NCBI GenBank assembly: GCA_018268375.1
Contig: JAFDWS010000002.1
Span: 1,116,001 to 1,180,000 of the forward strand
DNA from: Armatimonadota bacterium
Lineage (GTDB): Bacteria > Armatimonadota > Fimbriimonadia > Fimbriimonadales > Fimbriimonadaceae
DNA length: 64,000 bases
Reading direction: 5' to 3'
Shown one piece after another: positions 1 through 7,567 of this stretch; position 1 is the stretch's first letter; each line of letters opens with the position of its first letter. The notes under the pieces were generated by a model, which worked only from the letters and a program-made list of their open reading frames with translations, was not told the DNA's origin and did no database searches. The translations under genes were made by a program, and so were the position numbers.

Positions 1-126
1 GATTTCTACGAGGAAATGGGAACTGAGACCGATCTGTCGACCACTTCGCTCGACGAGTTCATCGTGCTTACCAACCCCAATGTCGTCGTCCTTGGTCCCG
101 ATCAACTGGCGGCGTTCGCCGACTGA
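1..126 (+). CDS. C-terminal end of an unidentified protein (partial)
   Basis: The frame starting at base 1 is open for 41 codons and stops at a TGA ending at base 126. The peptide is acidic (DFYEEMGTETDLSTTSLDEF, then a hydrophobic VVVLG stretch). The upstream part lies outside the window, so neither length nor domain can be judged. It reads in the same direction as the DUF4870 gene 42 bases further on. I do not recognise the family. Confidence 0.55.
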   Translation, partial: DFYEEMGTETDLSTTSLDEFIVLTNPNVVVLGPDQLAAFAD

Positions 127-168
127 TCGCAACCTAGCGGGCCACGATCCCGTCTCAGGTTAGCGAAG

Positions 169-534
169 ATGAGCCAGGAAGAGAAGACTTGGGGCGCCCT
201 TGCCCACGTGATTCCTCTCGTTGCCGCCCTCATGTCCAGCTTTGGCTGGGTCGCTGCCCTCGTGATTTGGCTGCTCTACAAGGACAAGTCCAAGTTTGTG
301 GCCTTTCACGCATTGCAGCAGGCCTTCTTCATGTTGGCCGTATGGGTGTTGGCGCTGATCGGTGTTGTCCTGTTCGTCACCGTGGTCGGCATCCCGATCG
401 CCATCCTTGTTTGGATCGTTTGCCTTGGCGCGGCCATCGGGGGACCCATCTACGCCGCGATCAAGGCGAGCAACGGGGGATGGTGGGAATATCCCCTCGT
501 CGGCAAGGTTGCGCTGAACGCGGTCGGTAAGTGA
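169..534 (+). CDS. DUF4870 family membrane protein
   Basis: A 121-residue protein with the DUF4870 layout: a short hydrophilic start (EEKTWGALAHVIPL), a membrane segment at about residues 18-36, the family's KSKFVAFHALQQA stretch near 42-54, and a long hydrophobic hairpin at about 55-100. It should be an inner-membrane protein with three or four segments. The family is widespread in bacteria and its function is unknown. It is a single gene, 35 bases upstream of the DUF885 gene and on the same strand. Confidence 0.85.
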   Translation: MSQEEKTWGALAHVIPLVAALMSSFGWVAALVIWLLYKDKSKFVAFHALQQAFFMLAVWVLALIGVVLFVTVVGIPIAILVWIVCLGAAIGGPIYAAIKASNGGWWEYPLVGKVALNAVGK

Positions 535-569
535 TCGCGGCGTGCCCCAGTCTCTGGTAGATTCGGGGA

Positions 570-2270
570 ATGCCCGCCCTTGTGCTCGCCGCCATTGCCC
601 TCATTGGTGGCGCGGGACGGTCGCCTGCCAGCCCCATGGAAGACTTCGTTCGAAGGTTCACGACCGACCGCAACGACATCCGTCGGTATTACAACACTCC
701 CTTGTCCGAGCTCGGTGCGACCCGGCAAAAAGCCTTTGACGACGAGGAACTGAGGCGACTCAAGACGATCAAGTTCGCGACGCTCGACCGCGATGGCCAA
801 GTGGACTGGATCCTCATGCGGAATTATCTCGAGACCGATCTCCGGAACCTGGCAACGCGGAAGAAGAAGGAGGCCGAGACCCTTAAGCTCCTGCCATTTG
901 CTCCGACGATCGTGGCCTGGGAGGAAGACCGTTGGAAGCTCAAGCCTCTCGACCCTGAATCGACGGCAAGACAGCTCGAACAGCTCTCCGCGTCCATCGA
1001 CAAGGCCCAAGGCGCGGCCAAGGCAGACCTGGACGGCGGCAAAGCCAACGAAGTTCTCGCCTTTCGTGCGGCGCGGGCTGCCGGCGCCCTCCGCGACACG
1101 TTCGCCCATTGGTTCAAGCACTACGACGGCTACAAACCCCTCTTTTCCTGGTGGTGCAAGGCGCCCTACGAAGAGGCCACCAAGAAGCTCGAGGACTACG
1201 AGAGGTTTCTGCGTGAGGATGTCGCCAAGCAACGCGGCAAGGACGACGATCCGCTTATCGGCGACCCAATCGGCAAGGACGCTCTTGCCAGCGACCTTCG
1301 TGCAGAAATGCTCGGTTACACGCCCGAGGAGCTGATCGCGATCGCGCAGAAGGAGTACGACTGGTGCCTGAAACAGATGATCGCCGCTTCAGAGCGGATG
1401 GGCTATGGAAAGGAGTGGCAAAAGGCCATTGAAGCCACGAAGCAAGACCATGTGCCACCAGGGGAGCAGGACGACTTAGTCCTCTTCCAGGGTCAAGAAG
1501 CCGTCCAATTTGTCGAAGACCACAAGCTGGTCACCCTCGAACCGCTTGTAAAGGAAACGTGGCGCGTCGAAATGCTGACCGCCGAGCAGCAAAAGAACTG
1601 GCCGTTCGCCTTCTACGGAGGCCAGCACATGGCCACGAGCTACCCGTTGCCCCAGATGGACACCGACACGAAACTGATGTCAATGCGGGGCAACAACCGC
1701 CACTTCCTCCGCGCCGTCACCTTCCACGAGTTGATTCCGGGACATCACCTGCAAGGCTATATGGCCGACCGGTACAAACCCTACCGCCAAGTGTTCACGA
1801 GCCCGTTCTTCATCGAGGGATGGGCCCTTCACTGGGAGATGCTCTTTTGGGACATGGACTTCGCCAAGAACGACATGGACCGCGTCGGCATGCTCTTTTG
1901 GCGGATGCACAGGTGCGCGCGCATCGTGGTGTCTCTCAAATACCACTTGGGCGAGATGAAAGCTCAGCAGATGATTGACTACCTCGCCGAAAAGGTAGGG
2001 CACGAGCGCTGGACGGCCACGAGCGAGGTCCGCCGATATATCGGGGATATGTACTCGCCGCTGTACCAGTGCGCGTATCTGATTGGCGGATTGCAGTTGC
2101 GCGGCCTCTACAAGGAGCTCGTACCAGCCAAGATGACGGCCCAGCAGTTCCATGACAAGGCCCTACGGCTCGGTTCGATCCCCATGGAGATGATCCGCGC
2201 ATCGCTCACCGGCGAAGAACTCTCACCCGAATTCTCGGGCGGCAAGAACATACGGGCCTCGTTCGAGTGA
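570..2270 (+). CDS. DUF885 family protein, probable secreted zinc metallopeptidase
   Basis: The 566-residue protein begins with a hydrophobic signal-like stretch (residues 1-20, ending near SPASP). The central-to-C-terminal part carries HELIPGHHLQ (coded near 1728-1757), an HExxxGHH motif of the DUF885 group, and IEGWALHWE downstream, which may supply another metal ligand. DUF885 proteins are related to gluzincin-type peptidases and are about 550-600 residues long, so this one is full length. The substrate is unknown. The first ATG is used because it includes the signal peptide. The gene converges on the PPK2 gene with a gap of only nine bases. Confidence 0.8.
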   Translation: MPALVLAAIALIGGAGRSPASPMEDFVRRFTTDRNDIRRYYNTPLSELGATRQKAFDDEELRRLKTIKFATLDRDGQVDWILMRNYLETDLRNLATRKKKEAETLKLLPFAPTIVAWEEDRWKLKPLDPESTARQLEQLSASIDKAQGAAKADLDGGKANEVLAFRAARAAGALRDTFAHWFKHYDGYKPLFSWWCKAPYEEATKKLEDYERFLREDVAKQRGKDDDPLIGDPIGKDALASDLRAEMLGYTPEELIAIAQKEYDWCLKQMIAASERMGYGKEWQKAIEATKQDHVPPGEQDDLVLFQGQEAVQFVEDHKLVTLEPLVKETWRVEMLTAEQQKNWPFAFYGGQHMATSYPLPQMDTDTKLMSMRGNNRHFLRAVTFHELIPGHHLQGYMADRYKPYRQVFTSPFFIEGWALHWEMLFWDMDFAKNDMDRVGMLFWRMHRCARIVVSLKYHLGEMKAQQMIDYLAEKVGHERWTATSEVRRYIGDMYSPLYQCAYLIGGLQLRGLYKELVPAKMTAQQFHDKALRLGSIPMEMIRASLTGEELSPEFSGGKNIRASFE

Positions 2271-2279
2271 TCCCTATGC

Positions 2280-3110
2280 CTACTTGGCGGCATCGCGATA
2301 AGCCTGAAGCTCGGCCTTCGCCTTCGCACCAACGTCGCCGAGGTGTTTGAGCCAACCTTCTTTGTAGCCCCGCAACGCCTCCACGATCGTTTCGGTGACG
2401 ACCAAGTTCCGATACCACTTGCTGTCCGCGGGGACGATGATCCAAGGCGCCTCCTTCGTCGCGCATTTCCCGATCGCCGCCTCGTACGCTGCTTGATAGT
2501 CGAGCCAGTGCTCGCGTTCTTTCCAATCGCCCGCACTCAGCTTCCAAGCCTTCTCGACCTCTTGCTCCCGCTCAAGAAGACGCTGCTCCTGCTCTTCCTT
2601 ACTGATGTGCAGGAAGAACTTCAACACGATGGTCGAGTTCTCGACAAGGAGCTCTTCAAACCGGTTGATCATGTCGTAGCGCTTTGACCAAACCTCCTTC
2701 GGGACGATTTCGTGGACTCGGACGACGAGGACGTCTTCGTAATGCGACCTGTTGAAGATTGTCACCCCACCCTTACCGGGCGTCTGTTGGTGGACGCGCC
2801 AAAGGAAATCATGCGCCAATTCCTCAGGGGTTGGAACCTTGAACGGCGCAACACGCGTGCTTTGAGCGTTGGTACAACCGAGCAAGTGGCGTATCGTCCC
2901 GTCTTTGCCGCTGGTGTCCATTCCCTGGAGGACGATCAAGAGGCCGTGTTGCCCCGCATAGAACAAGAGATCCTGTAGCTCCTCCAGATCCTTCGCAAGC
3001 CCGTTGAGCTTGGCCTCCGCCGCCTCCTTGTCAAGCTGCCTGGGATGGTGTGTATCGATCTGGGACAGGTCGACCTTCTGAGTACTTTCAATCCTCGTGG
3101 TGCCTTTCAT
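2280..3110 (-). CDS. ppk2: Polyphosphate kinase 2 (PPK2) family phosphotransferase
   Basis: A 276-residue PPK2-family protein with a Walker A-type GMDTSGKDGT, the lid-region sequence FKVPTPEELAHDFLWR and the Walker B-like FNRSHYEDVLVVRVH. These enzymes transfer phosphate between polyphosphate and nucleotides; direction and nucleotide preference cannot be told here. The frame extends upstream to 3188, but the extension is basic, unrelated to the family and overlaps the next gene, so the ATG at 3110 is preferred. That places the start 4 bases after the GyrI-like gene, and the two probably form an operon. Confidence 0.92.
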   Translation of the reverse strand: MKGTTRIESTQKVDLSQIDTHHPRQLDKEAAEAKLNGLAKDLEELQDLLFYAGQHGLLIVLQGMDTSGKDGTIRHLLGCTNAQSTRVAPFKVPTPEELAHDFLWRVHQQTPGKGGVTIFNRSHYEDVLVVRVHEIVPKEVWSKRYDMINRFEELLVENSTIVLKFFLHISKEEQEQRLLEREQEVEKAWKLSAGDWKEREHWLDYQAAYEAAIGKCATKEAPWIIVPADSKWYRNLVVTETIVEALRGYKEGWLKHLGDVGAKAKAELQAYRDAAK

Positions 3111-3114
3111 GGGT

Positions 3115-3591
3115 TCAGCGAGCCGCCTCGCCGACTGGCGCGTAAAGGTCTGTCCGCACCTCGTGAGGCGGCACTTGGCTGCAGTCATTCATGTACATTT
3201 CGAAGTAAGTTCCCGCCCTCGGCGGGCGGCCTGTTGCCGACTCGATGCTCGACATGAAGGTGCTCCAGGCGTCACCGAGCCCCGAATAATCACCCAAATG
3301 GGTGAGGACAGCGTATTCCCCTGCGGGGATCGTCCCCATGGTCATGCCCGGATCCTCGGCGCGATAGCCGTTGGGGACGACCATGCAGGCCTCCGAACGA
3401 AGGTCTTCCTCCGAGGTCGTCTCTGGATCGCTGTGCCAAATCGCCAACGCTTCACGTGCAGGAACCGCGTTTTCGGCGACCCACTTGCCCAACTCCGAGA
3501 ACTTCGGACCGATCAGGTGGAAAGGCCCGATGTGCTCCAAGCAAGCCAAGTTCATTTCAGGGACTTCGCGGACCTCTATGGGGGCACCCAT
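3115..3591 (-). CDS. GyrI-like / AraC effector-binding domain protein
   Basis: A stand-alone 158-residue GyrI-like domain: VREVPEMNLACLEHIGPF at the start, LAIWHSDPETT in the middle, and IPAGEYAVLTHLGDYSGLGDAW followed by FEMYMND near the C-terminus. This domain binds small hydrophobic ligands in AraC- and MerR-type regulators, and as a single-domain protein is linked to gyrase inhibition or toxin binding. No DNA-binding domain is fused here. It is upstream of and probably co-transcribed with PPK2. Confidence 0.8.
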   Translation of the reverse strand: MGAPIEVREVPEMNLACLEHIGPFHLIGPKFSELGKWVAENAVPAREALAIWHSDPETTSEEDLRSEACMVVPNGYRAEDPGMTMGTIPAGEYAVLTHLGDYSGLGDAWSTFMSSIESATGRPPRAGTYFEMYMNDCSQVPPHEVRTDLYAPVGEAAR

Positions 3592-3616
3592 CGCCGCATT
3601 ATCCCACAGTCAAATC

Positions 3617-3633
3617 TGGCGGAGAGGGTGGGA
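3617..3633 (-). other. Possible attachment-site remnant resembling a tRNA-Ser 3' end
   Basis: TGGCGGAGAGGGTGGGA on the plus strand reads on the minus strand like the 3' end of a tRNA-Ser acceptor and T-arm including CCA. The following bases do not complete a tRNA: there is no GATTCGAACC T-loop. A 17-base match of this kind next to a tyrosine integrase is what one end of an integrated element often looks like. No second copy was found elsewhere in the window, so the call rests on resemblance and position only. Confidence 0.25.
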
Positions 3634-3824
3634 CTCTGCCCAACCAGGCTCGATTATGACACGGCTCTGGTTCAAAGCAGCGCGTTCGTCGCGCTCGGGG
3701 CCCCCGCCTTCTTCGTACAGTCTTCGTACACGGAAGCCAGGCGCGCGGAGCGCCAGCGATGCCTCGAACAAAAGACGAAACACGATGCCCCAAAAATGAG
3801 AAAACCAACGATAACGACAATAAG

Positions 3825-5048
3825 ATGCGGTCCTACGGGTCAGGCTCCTTTTGGTGGAGCCCGTCAAAACGTACCGACGGCACGGTCTACAAACGTGCCG
3901 TCGGGTACGTGATCGCATCTGACGGTAAGAAGGTCTACGGGACTGGAAAGACGAAATCGGCCGCCGAGACCGCGGCCAAGACCAAAGTCTGCGCATACGA
4001 GTCGTCGCTAAGGACGACGCCCACCGGCGAGGACTTCGATTCGCTCACCCTAGCGGAGTTCGCGCAGCGGCTATTAGACTCGAAAAAAAGGATATCGGAG
4101 AAATCGGTCGAAAAGTACCAAGCCTACGTCGGCTACCTGCGCTCGCCCGACCTTGCGATCAAGCTTGGTCAAGGGCGGGCCTGCGTCCTGGGCGAATACA
4201 AGGTGAGATCGGTCGGAGCCTTTGAACTGGAGGCGTTCATGGAGAACGTCTGCGAGCGCTATGCTCCCAAGACTGCGAAGGAGTTCCGCACCTGGCTGAT
4301 CACTCAGTTCCGCAAGGCCGTGAACTACGGCGTGCGATCCGACAACCCCGCACGGGAGCTCGAACCGATCAGCGTTCCGGAAGCCGAAGCCGTTGACATT
4401 CCGAACGAAGTCTTGGAGGCCCTTCTGGGCGCTGCCGAGGGCCCGCGCATGAAGGCGGCACTGATCTTAATGATGCACGGGCTGAGGTTCGGAGAAGTGT
4501 TCGGGCTGACGTGGGACGACTTTGATGGAAACACCGCGACAGTCTGCCGCCAGCTCCAGCCAAAACGGCTCAAGGAGGGGGAGCGCCGCGAACTCGCTTT
4601 GATCCGCCGGAAGAAGGGCGGAGCGTCTTACCAGGCCCGGTTCGACGAGGACGACATGAGAACCTTGGTCGATTCGGTCGAGCTTGCGACCCCTGTCGAG
4701 ATCTGGACGGAGCGTCGAGAAGGCAACCGCTGGATCAGTGAGAGGCTGTCGGGAGTGCGCGTCGTCGCCCCTGATGCAAGCGGCAAGCCCTGGCCAGAAA
4801 GCTCGTTCCGCAGGGAGCTCAAGAAACTGATAGACAGTGTGCCCCAAGCAAAGGGCCTTACACCGCACGACTTCCGTGCTTGGATGGCGACGACGCTCTT
4901 GGACATGGGGCTACCGCTCAAACACGTCCAGAAGAGCCTCGGACACTCCCGCCCGGAGACGACGCTCCATTACCAGCGGTCTTCTATGGAATGGAGCCGC
5001 TCGGCGCACGACAAGATCACAGAACACCGCAAGGGCCGCGTTGCGTGA
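3825..5048 (+). CDS. Tyrosine-type site-specific recombinase (phage/island integrase)
   Basis: About 407 residues from the ATG at 3825. The upstream extension to 3759 is hydrophilic and unlike an integrase start. An N-terminal arm-binding-like segment (GYVIASDGKKVYGTGKTKSA) is followed by a core-binding SAM-like region at about 70-175 and the catalytic domain. Visible catalytic residues are R221 (HGLRFGEV), H348-x-x-R351 (PHDFR), H374 (LGHSRPETT) and Y383 (LHYQ); a Lys in the RRKK segment near 261-264 may be the hairpin lysine. The set is complete, so the enzyme should be active. A strong hairpin follows the stop. It most likely integrated the element that begins near 3.6 kb. Confidence 0.92.
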   Translation: MRSYGSGSFWWSPSKRTDGTVYKRAVGYVIASDGKKVYGTGKTKSAAETAAKTKVCAYESSLRTTPTGEDFDSLTLAEFAQRLLDSKKRISEKSVEKYQAYVGYLRSPDLAIKLGQGRACVLGEYKVRSVGAFELEAFMENVCERYAPKTAKEFRTWLITQFRKAVNYGVRSDNPARELEPISVPEAEAVDIPNEVLEALLGAAEGPRMKAALILMMHGLRFGEVFGLTWDDFDGNTATVCRQLQPKRLKEGERRELALIRRKKGGASYQARFDEDDMRTLVDSVELATPVEIWTERREGNRWISERLSGVRVVAPDASGKPWPESSFRRELKKLIDSVPQAKGLTPHDFRAWMATTLLDMGLPLKHVQKSLGHSRPETTLHYQRSSMEWSRSAHDKITEHRKGRVA

Positions 5049-5070
5049 GGCTCAGAATGATTAACAGCAA

Positions 5071-5101
5071 CGAGGGGCGCGGCAAATCGCCGCGCCCCTC
5101 G
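5071..5101. terminator. Perfect hairpin between convergent genes, probable bidirectional terminator
   Basis: CGAGGGGCGCGGC (5071-5083), loop AAATC, then GCCGCGCCCCTCG (5089-5101): a 13-bp uninterrupted GC-rich stem. It lies 22 bases after the integrase stop and 21 bases before the stop of the convergent GHKL ATPase gene. There is no clear T-tract on either side, so it is either a hairpin-only terminator or a barrier between convergent transcripts. Confidence 0.75.
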
Positions 5102-5122
5102 TGCTCCTTCACGACCAGGTCT

Positions 5123-6685
5123 CTAAGCCGCGCCCAAGTCTGCCTGGTCGTCTGCCGACGCTACGCTGGACCACCGGACCAAGAGGAAGTTCAGGCGCTC
5201 CATCAGCGCGGGTGCTAGTTGGCAGTCCTCGTCTTTGAGAAGAAGCTCGATGAGAGCGGTCTCCGCCACATACGACTCAGCGCCTTCGACCTTGACGTAC
5301 GCCGGGAAGTTCTTGTTGACCTGGATGACGGTCTTGGCTTCGTCCTCGACAAAGGCGCTCCGGACTTCTGGGCTTCCCGCCACTATTTCAATCTCGGGGC
5401 AGTCCTTGCCGTTCTTCAGTCGGCGCAAGACTCGGCGCAGGGTGCCGACGGCACCGTCCGGTGCCTCCGTCCGAGCCTTGTTCGTACGACCCGTCGATTG
5501 CGACTCTTCGCGCTCTGCCGTCCCGTCTTTCGGCTCCATCCTCTTGCGCCCTTTGTCGCCGTCGCCGCCCAGAGCCTCCTCGCTGGCCCGTTCCTCTTGA
5601 CTGCCCTCGGCGATTTCTTTGAAGAGCGCTTTGAGCTGCCTGCGCACTCTTGCGGCAGTCTTCTTTTCCCGGCCCACAATTTTCTCGTCGTGGCCCTCCC
5701 GTAACTGCTTGATAAGCCAAGTGCATTGTGCAAGGACTGCTCGACCTAGGTCTTTGAAGACTTGGTCGTCGCTTTCGACGAACCCGCTCTTATTGAGGTT
5801 CGGTGTCAGGCCGTCAATTTCAAGTTCGGCGACGAACTGATTAAGGGAACCTTTTGCCGCAAAGTGGAAGCCGAACGACTCGCTCTCGACCATCATCCGG
5901 CCTTTGGCGAACAGGCGGAAACCTGCCTTCACATACCCGTCTTTCATTTTGCTCCGTTCCAAGCGCGCGGCCCATCCCTTGGCCGTCACGTCGCCGACCT
6001 TGACGTCTATAGGGACTTTGCCGACACTAGCGTCGAGCGGAAGGTCGATTGGCTCGACCCTCGTCCCGTTGACGACGATTGCGAGCCGCCCGAGCCGAAG
6101 GAGCCGGTCGTATACGGTCGCGAGGTCGCGGGTCATCGAATCCACCCGCCAATGCCGCCCGTTGATGACGTCTTCGACTTCGATTCGCACGCACCCCGTC
6201 TCTACGGGGCAGTTTCGCAGCGACTCGGGAGCCAAGGAGGCGTCCACCGGTTCGGGAGTCCCGAAGTCCGCGAAGTCTGCTCGGCTCCGCCAGTTCAAGT
6301 CCTCGAACATCCAAATGTCCGATTCTCCTGCCCGCTTGCTCCAAATGCGGAGAGAATCGCCCAGGTAGCCGCAGGCTGCCTTGCCGCCCTGGCCATAATG
6401 CCCGATGTCGTCGGCACTGTGGTGAGCGCCTTCGCCCCAGTTCAGGAACGTTGCGATTTCCATTGCACCCATGCCCAAGCCGCCAGCGCTTTCAACGACA
6501 ATGCGGTTGCCTGGTTTGTCAAGTTCGACCGTGATGCGGCACTGCTGCCCGTCCATTGCGTCCACCGCGTTGTCCACGAGTTCGCACACCGCGTGGCTGA
6601 TGCTCGTGAAGGACGAGCACAAGGCAGCCACGATGCGGCGGGAGGCCGACTCGCGCCAAACGATTGTCTTTTCTTTCTGTTTCAT
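5123..6685 (-). CDS. GHKL (HATPase_c) ATP-binding protein, MORC/Hsp90-like
   Basis: About 520 residues. The ATG at 6685 is chosen over 6718 because GAGG sits eight bases upstream of it. The N-terminal domain shows the GHKL N-box (ELVDNAVDA, about 36-44) and a G2 box (GHYGQGGKAA, about 95-104). The G1 box, usually DxGxGM, is degenerate here (ESAGGLGMG, about 65-73). A second beta-rich domain follows to about residue 320, then a highly charged Arg/Glu/Lys linker at about 330-400 and a C-terminal region resembling a small alpha/beta domain. It sits between two recombinases and upstream of nothing on its own strand. The role is unknown; GHKL ATPases on mobile DNA are often clamp-like or defence-related, which is inference. 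Confidence 0.7.
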   Translation of the reverse strand: MKQKEKTIVWRESASRRIVAALCSSFTSISHAVCELVDNAVDAMDGQQCRITVELDKPGNRIVVESAGGLGMGAMEIATFLNWGEGAHHSADDIGHYGQGGKAACGYLGDSLRIWSKRAGESDIWMFEDLNWRSRADFADFGTPEPVDASLAPESLRNCPVETGCVRIEVEDVINGRHWRVDSMTRDLATVYDRLLRLGRLAIVVNGTRVEPIDLPLDASVGKVPIDVKVGDVTAKGWAARLERSKMKDGYVKAGFRLFAKGRMMVESESFGFHFAAKGSLNQFVAELEIDGLTPNLNKSGFVESDDQVFKDLGRAVLAQCTWLIKQLREGHDEKIVGREKKTAARVRRQLKALFKEIAEGSQEERASEEALGGDGDKGRKRMEPKDGTAEREESQSTGRTNKARTEAPDGAVGTLRRVLRRLKNGKDCPEIEIVAGSPEVRSAFVEDEAKTVIQVNKNFPAYVKVEGAESYVAETALIELLLKDEDCQLAPALMERLNFLLVRWSSVASADDQADLGAA

Positions 6686-6730
6686 GTTTGTTAACCTCGC
6701 CGCACTTTTGTACGGCACGTCTTTATTGGA

Positions 6731-7330
6731 CTATTCAATGTTTTTGAGGAAAACCTGACTGTTTCCCAGCGCGTCGTTACAAAGGTGGTCAATAAGGGGA
6801 TAAGGCATTGAATTGTGAGGGACACCGCAACAGACTGCTAGTTTCAGGTAGTGGTGGCGTATTTCCGTGATAAGGGTCACTCTATTGCCGTAGTCTCCCA
6901 CGAAGAATTTGAACTGTTCGTCGATTTGGTGCGGCATCGAATCAGCCACCAACAGCGAGAGGTATTCGTGCACGCTTCGACGCGTCACCTTCAGCGGCTT
7001 TCTTCGTGTGCGGATCGTGAGAGCGTTGGTGACAAAGCACTGCGCACCGGAACCGCAACCGTACGAGACCCACTCATCGAGCGCCGCGATCTTTGCTTCA
7101 AGCAGGATTGAGCGCGTCCGGCTCCGTTCGACGATGGCTTTCCCGAGATCGCAAAGAAGCCTGGCCTTTTCTGCCCGCGCGAGAAAGAATGCAGAGATGT
7201 ACAGATGCGCCGGGTTCAGGGAAATCGGGGTGCACTCTCCAGCGAGACTGACGACTCCGTTAATTCTTTGGCAGTCCGCGATTGCTAAAGGCATTGCGTT
7301 GAATTCGTGGTGGTACTTCCAATACTCCAT
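6731..7330 (-). CDS. Hypothetical protein next to the GHKL ATPase
   Basis: A 199-residue open frame on the same strand as the GHKL gene and 45 bases upstream of it, so the two are probably co-transcribed. It has scattered Cys and His (DCQRI, GECTP, SYGCGSGAQCF, AVCCGVPHN), a run of basic residues (IRTRRKPLKVTRR) and no signal peptide or membrane segment. I recognise no domain. Base composition is lower in GC than the flanking genes, which fits recent acquisition. Confidence 0.6.
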   Translation of the reverse strand: MEYWKYHHEFNAMPLAIADCQRINGVVSLAGECTPISLNPAHLYISAFFLARAEKARLLCDLGKAIVERSRTRSILLEAKIAALDEWVSYGCGSGAQCFVTNALTIRTRRKPLKVTRRSVHEYLSLLVADSMPHQIDEQFKFFVGDYGNRVTLITEIRHHYLKLAVCCGVPHNSMPYPLIDHLCNDALGNSQVFLKNIE

Positions 7331-7426
7331 TAGTGCACGTCTCCGATAATAGATTGGCCATTGTGCGGGCCGTGAAATCTTTAATTCAAGGGCCTAGAAA
7401 AGAATTGTTGGAATTTGAGAAGGTTA

Positions 7427-7442
7427 TTGGTGTTGGCACCAA
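7427..7442. promoter_or_regulatory. Short inverted repeat in the divergent intergenic region
   Basis: TTGGTG-TTGG-CACCAA, a perfect 6-bp repeat around a 4-base centre. It lies in the 237-base AT-rich gap between the divergent hypothetical gene (start 7330) and the serine recombinase (start 7568). It could be an operator or a weak hairpin. No regulator gene is adjacent to assign it to. Confidence 0.3.
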
Positions 7443-7567
7443 GAAAAAGACACTTACCGCCGCGGGACAGGTTCAAAGAACGATGACGCGCATTTCACGC
7501 ATTGACGACTGTCAATGCCCGACAAAGAAATCCTCATAAACGGATCGTACGGCGATAGGAAGACTCA

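Noticed and set aside
450..1232. Minus-strand frame of 260 codons opposite the DUF885 gene
   Set aside because: It is antisense to a well-supported gene and has no recognisable domain or ribosome site.
3617..3690. Possible complete tRNA-Ser on the minus strand
   Set aside because: Only the terminal bases resemble a tRNA; the T-loop GATTCGAACC and the rest of the cloverleaf are absent, so at most an att remnant is present.
7333..7539. Small plus-strand frame in the divergent gap before the serine recombinase
   Set aside because: No domain, no convincing ribosome site, and it lies in a region that should hold divergent promoters.
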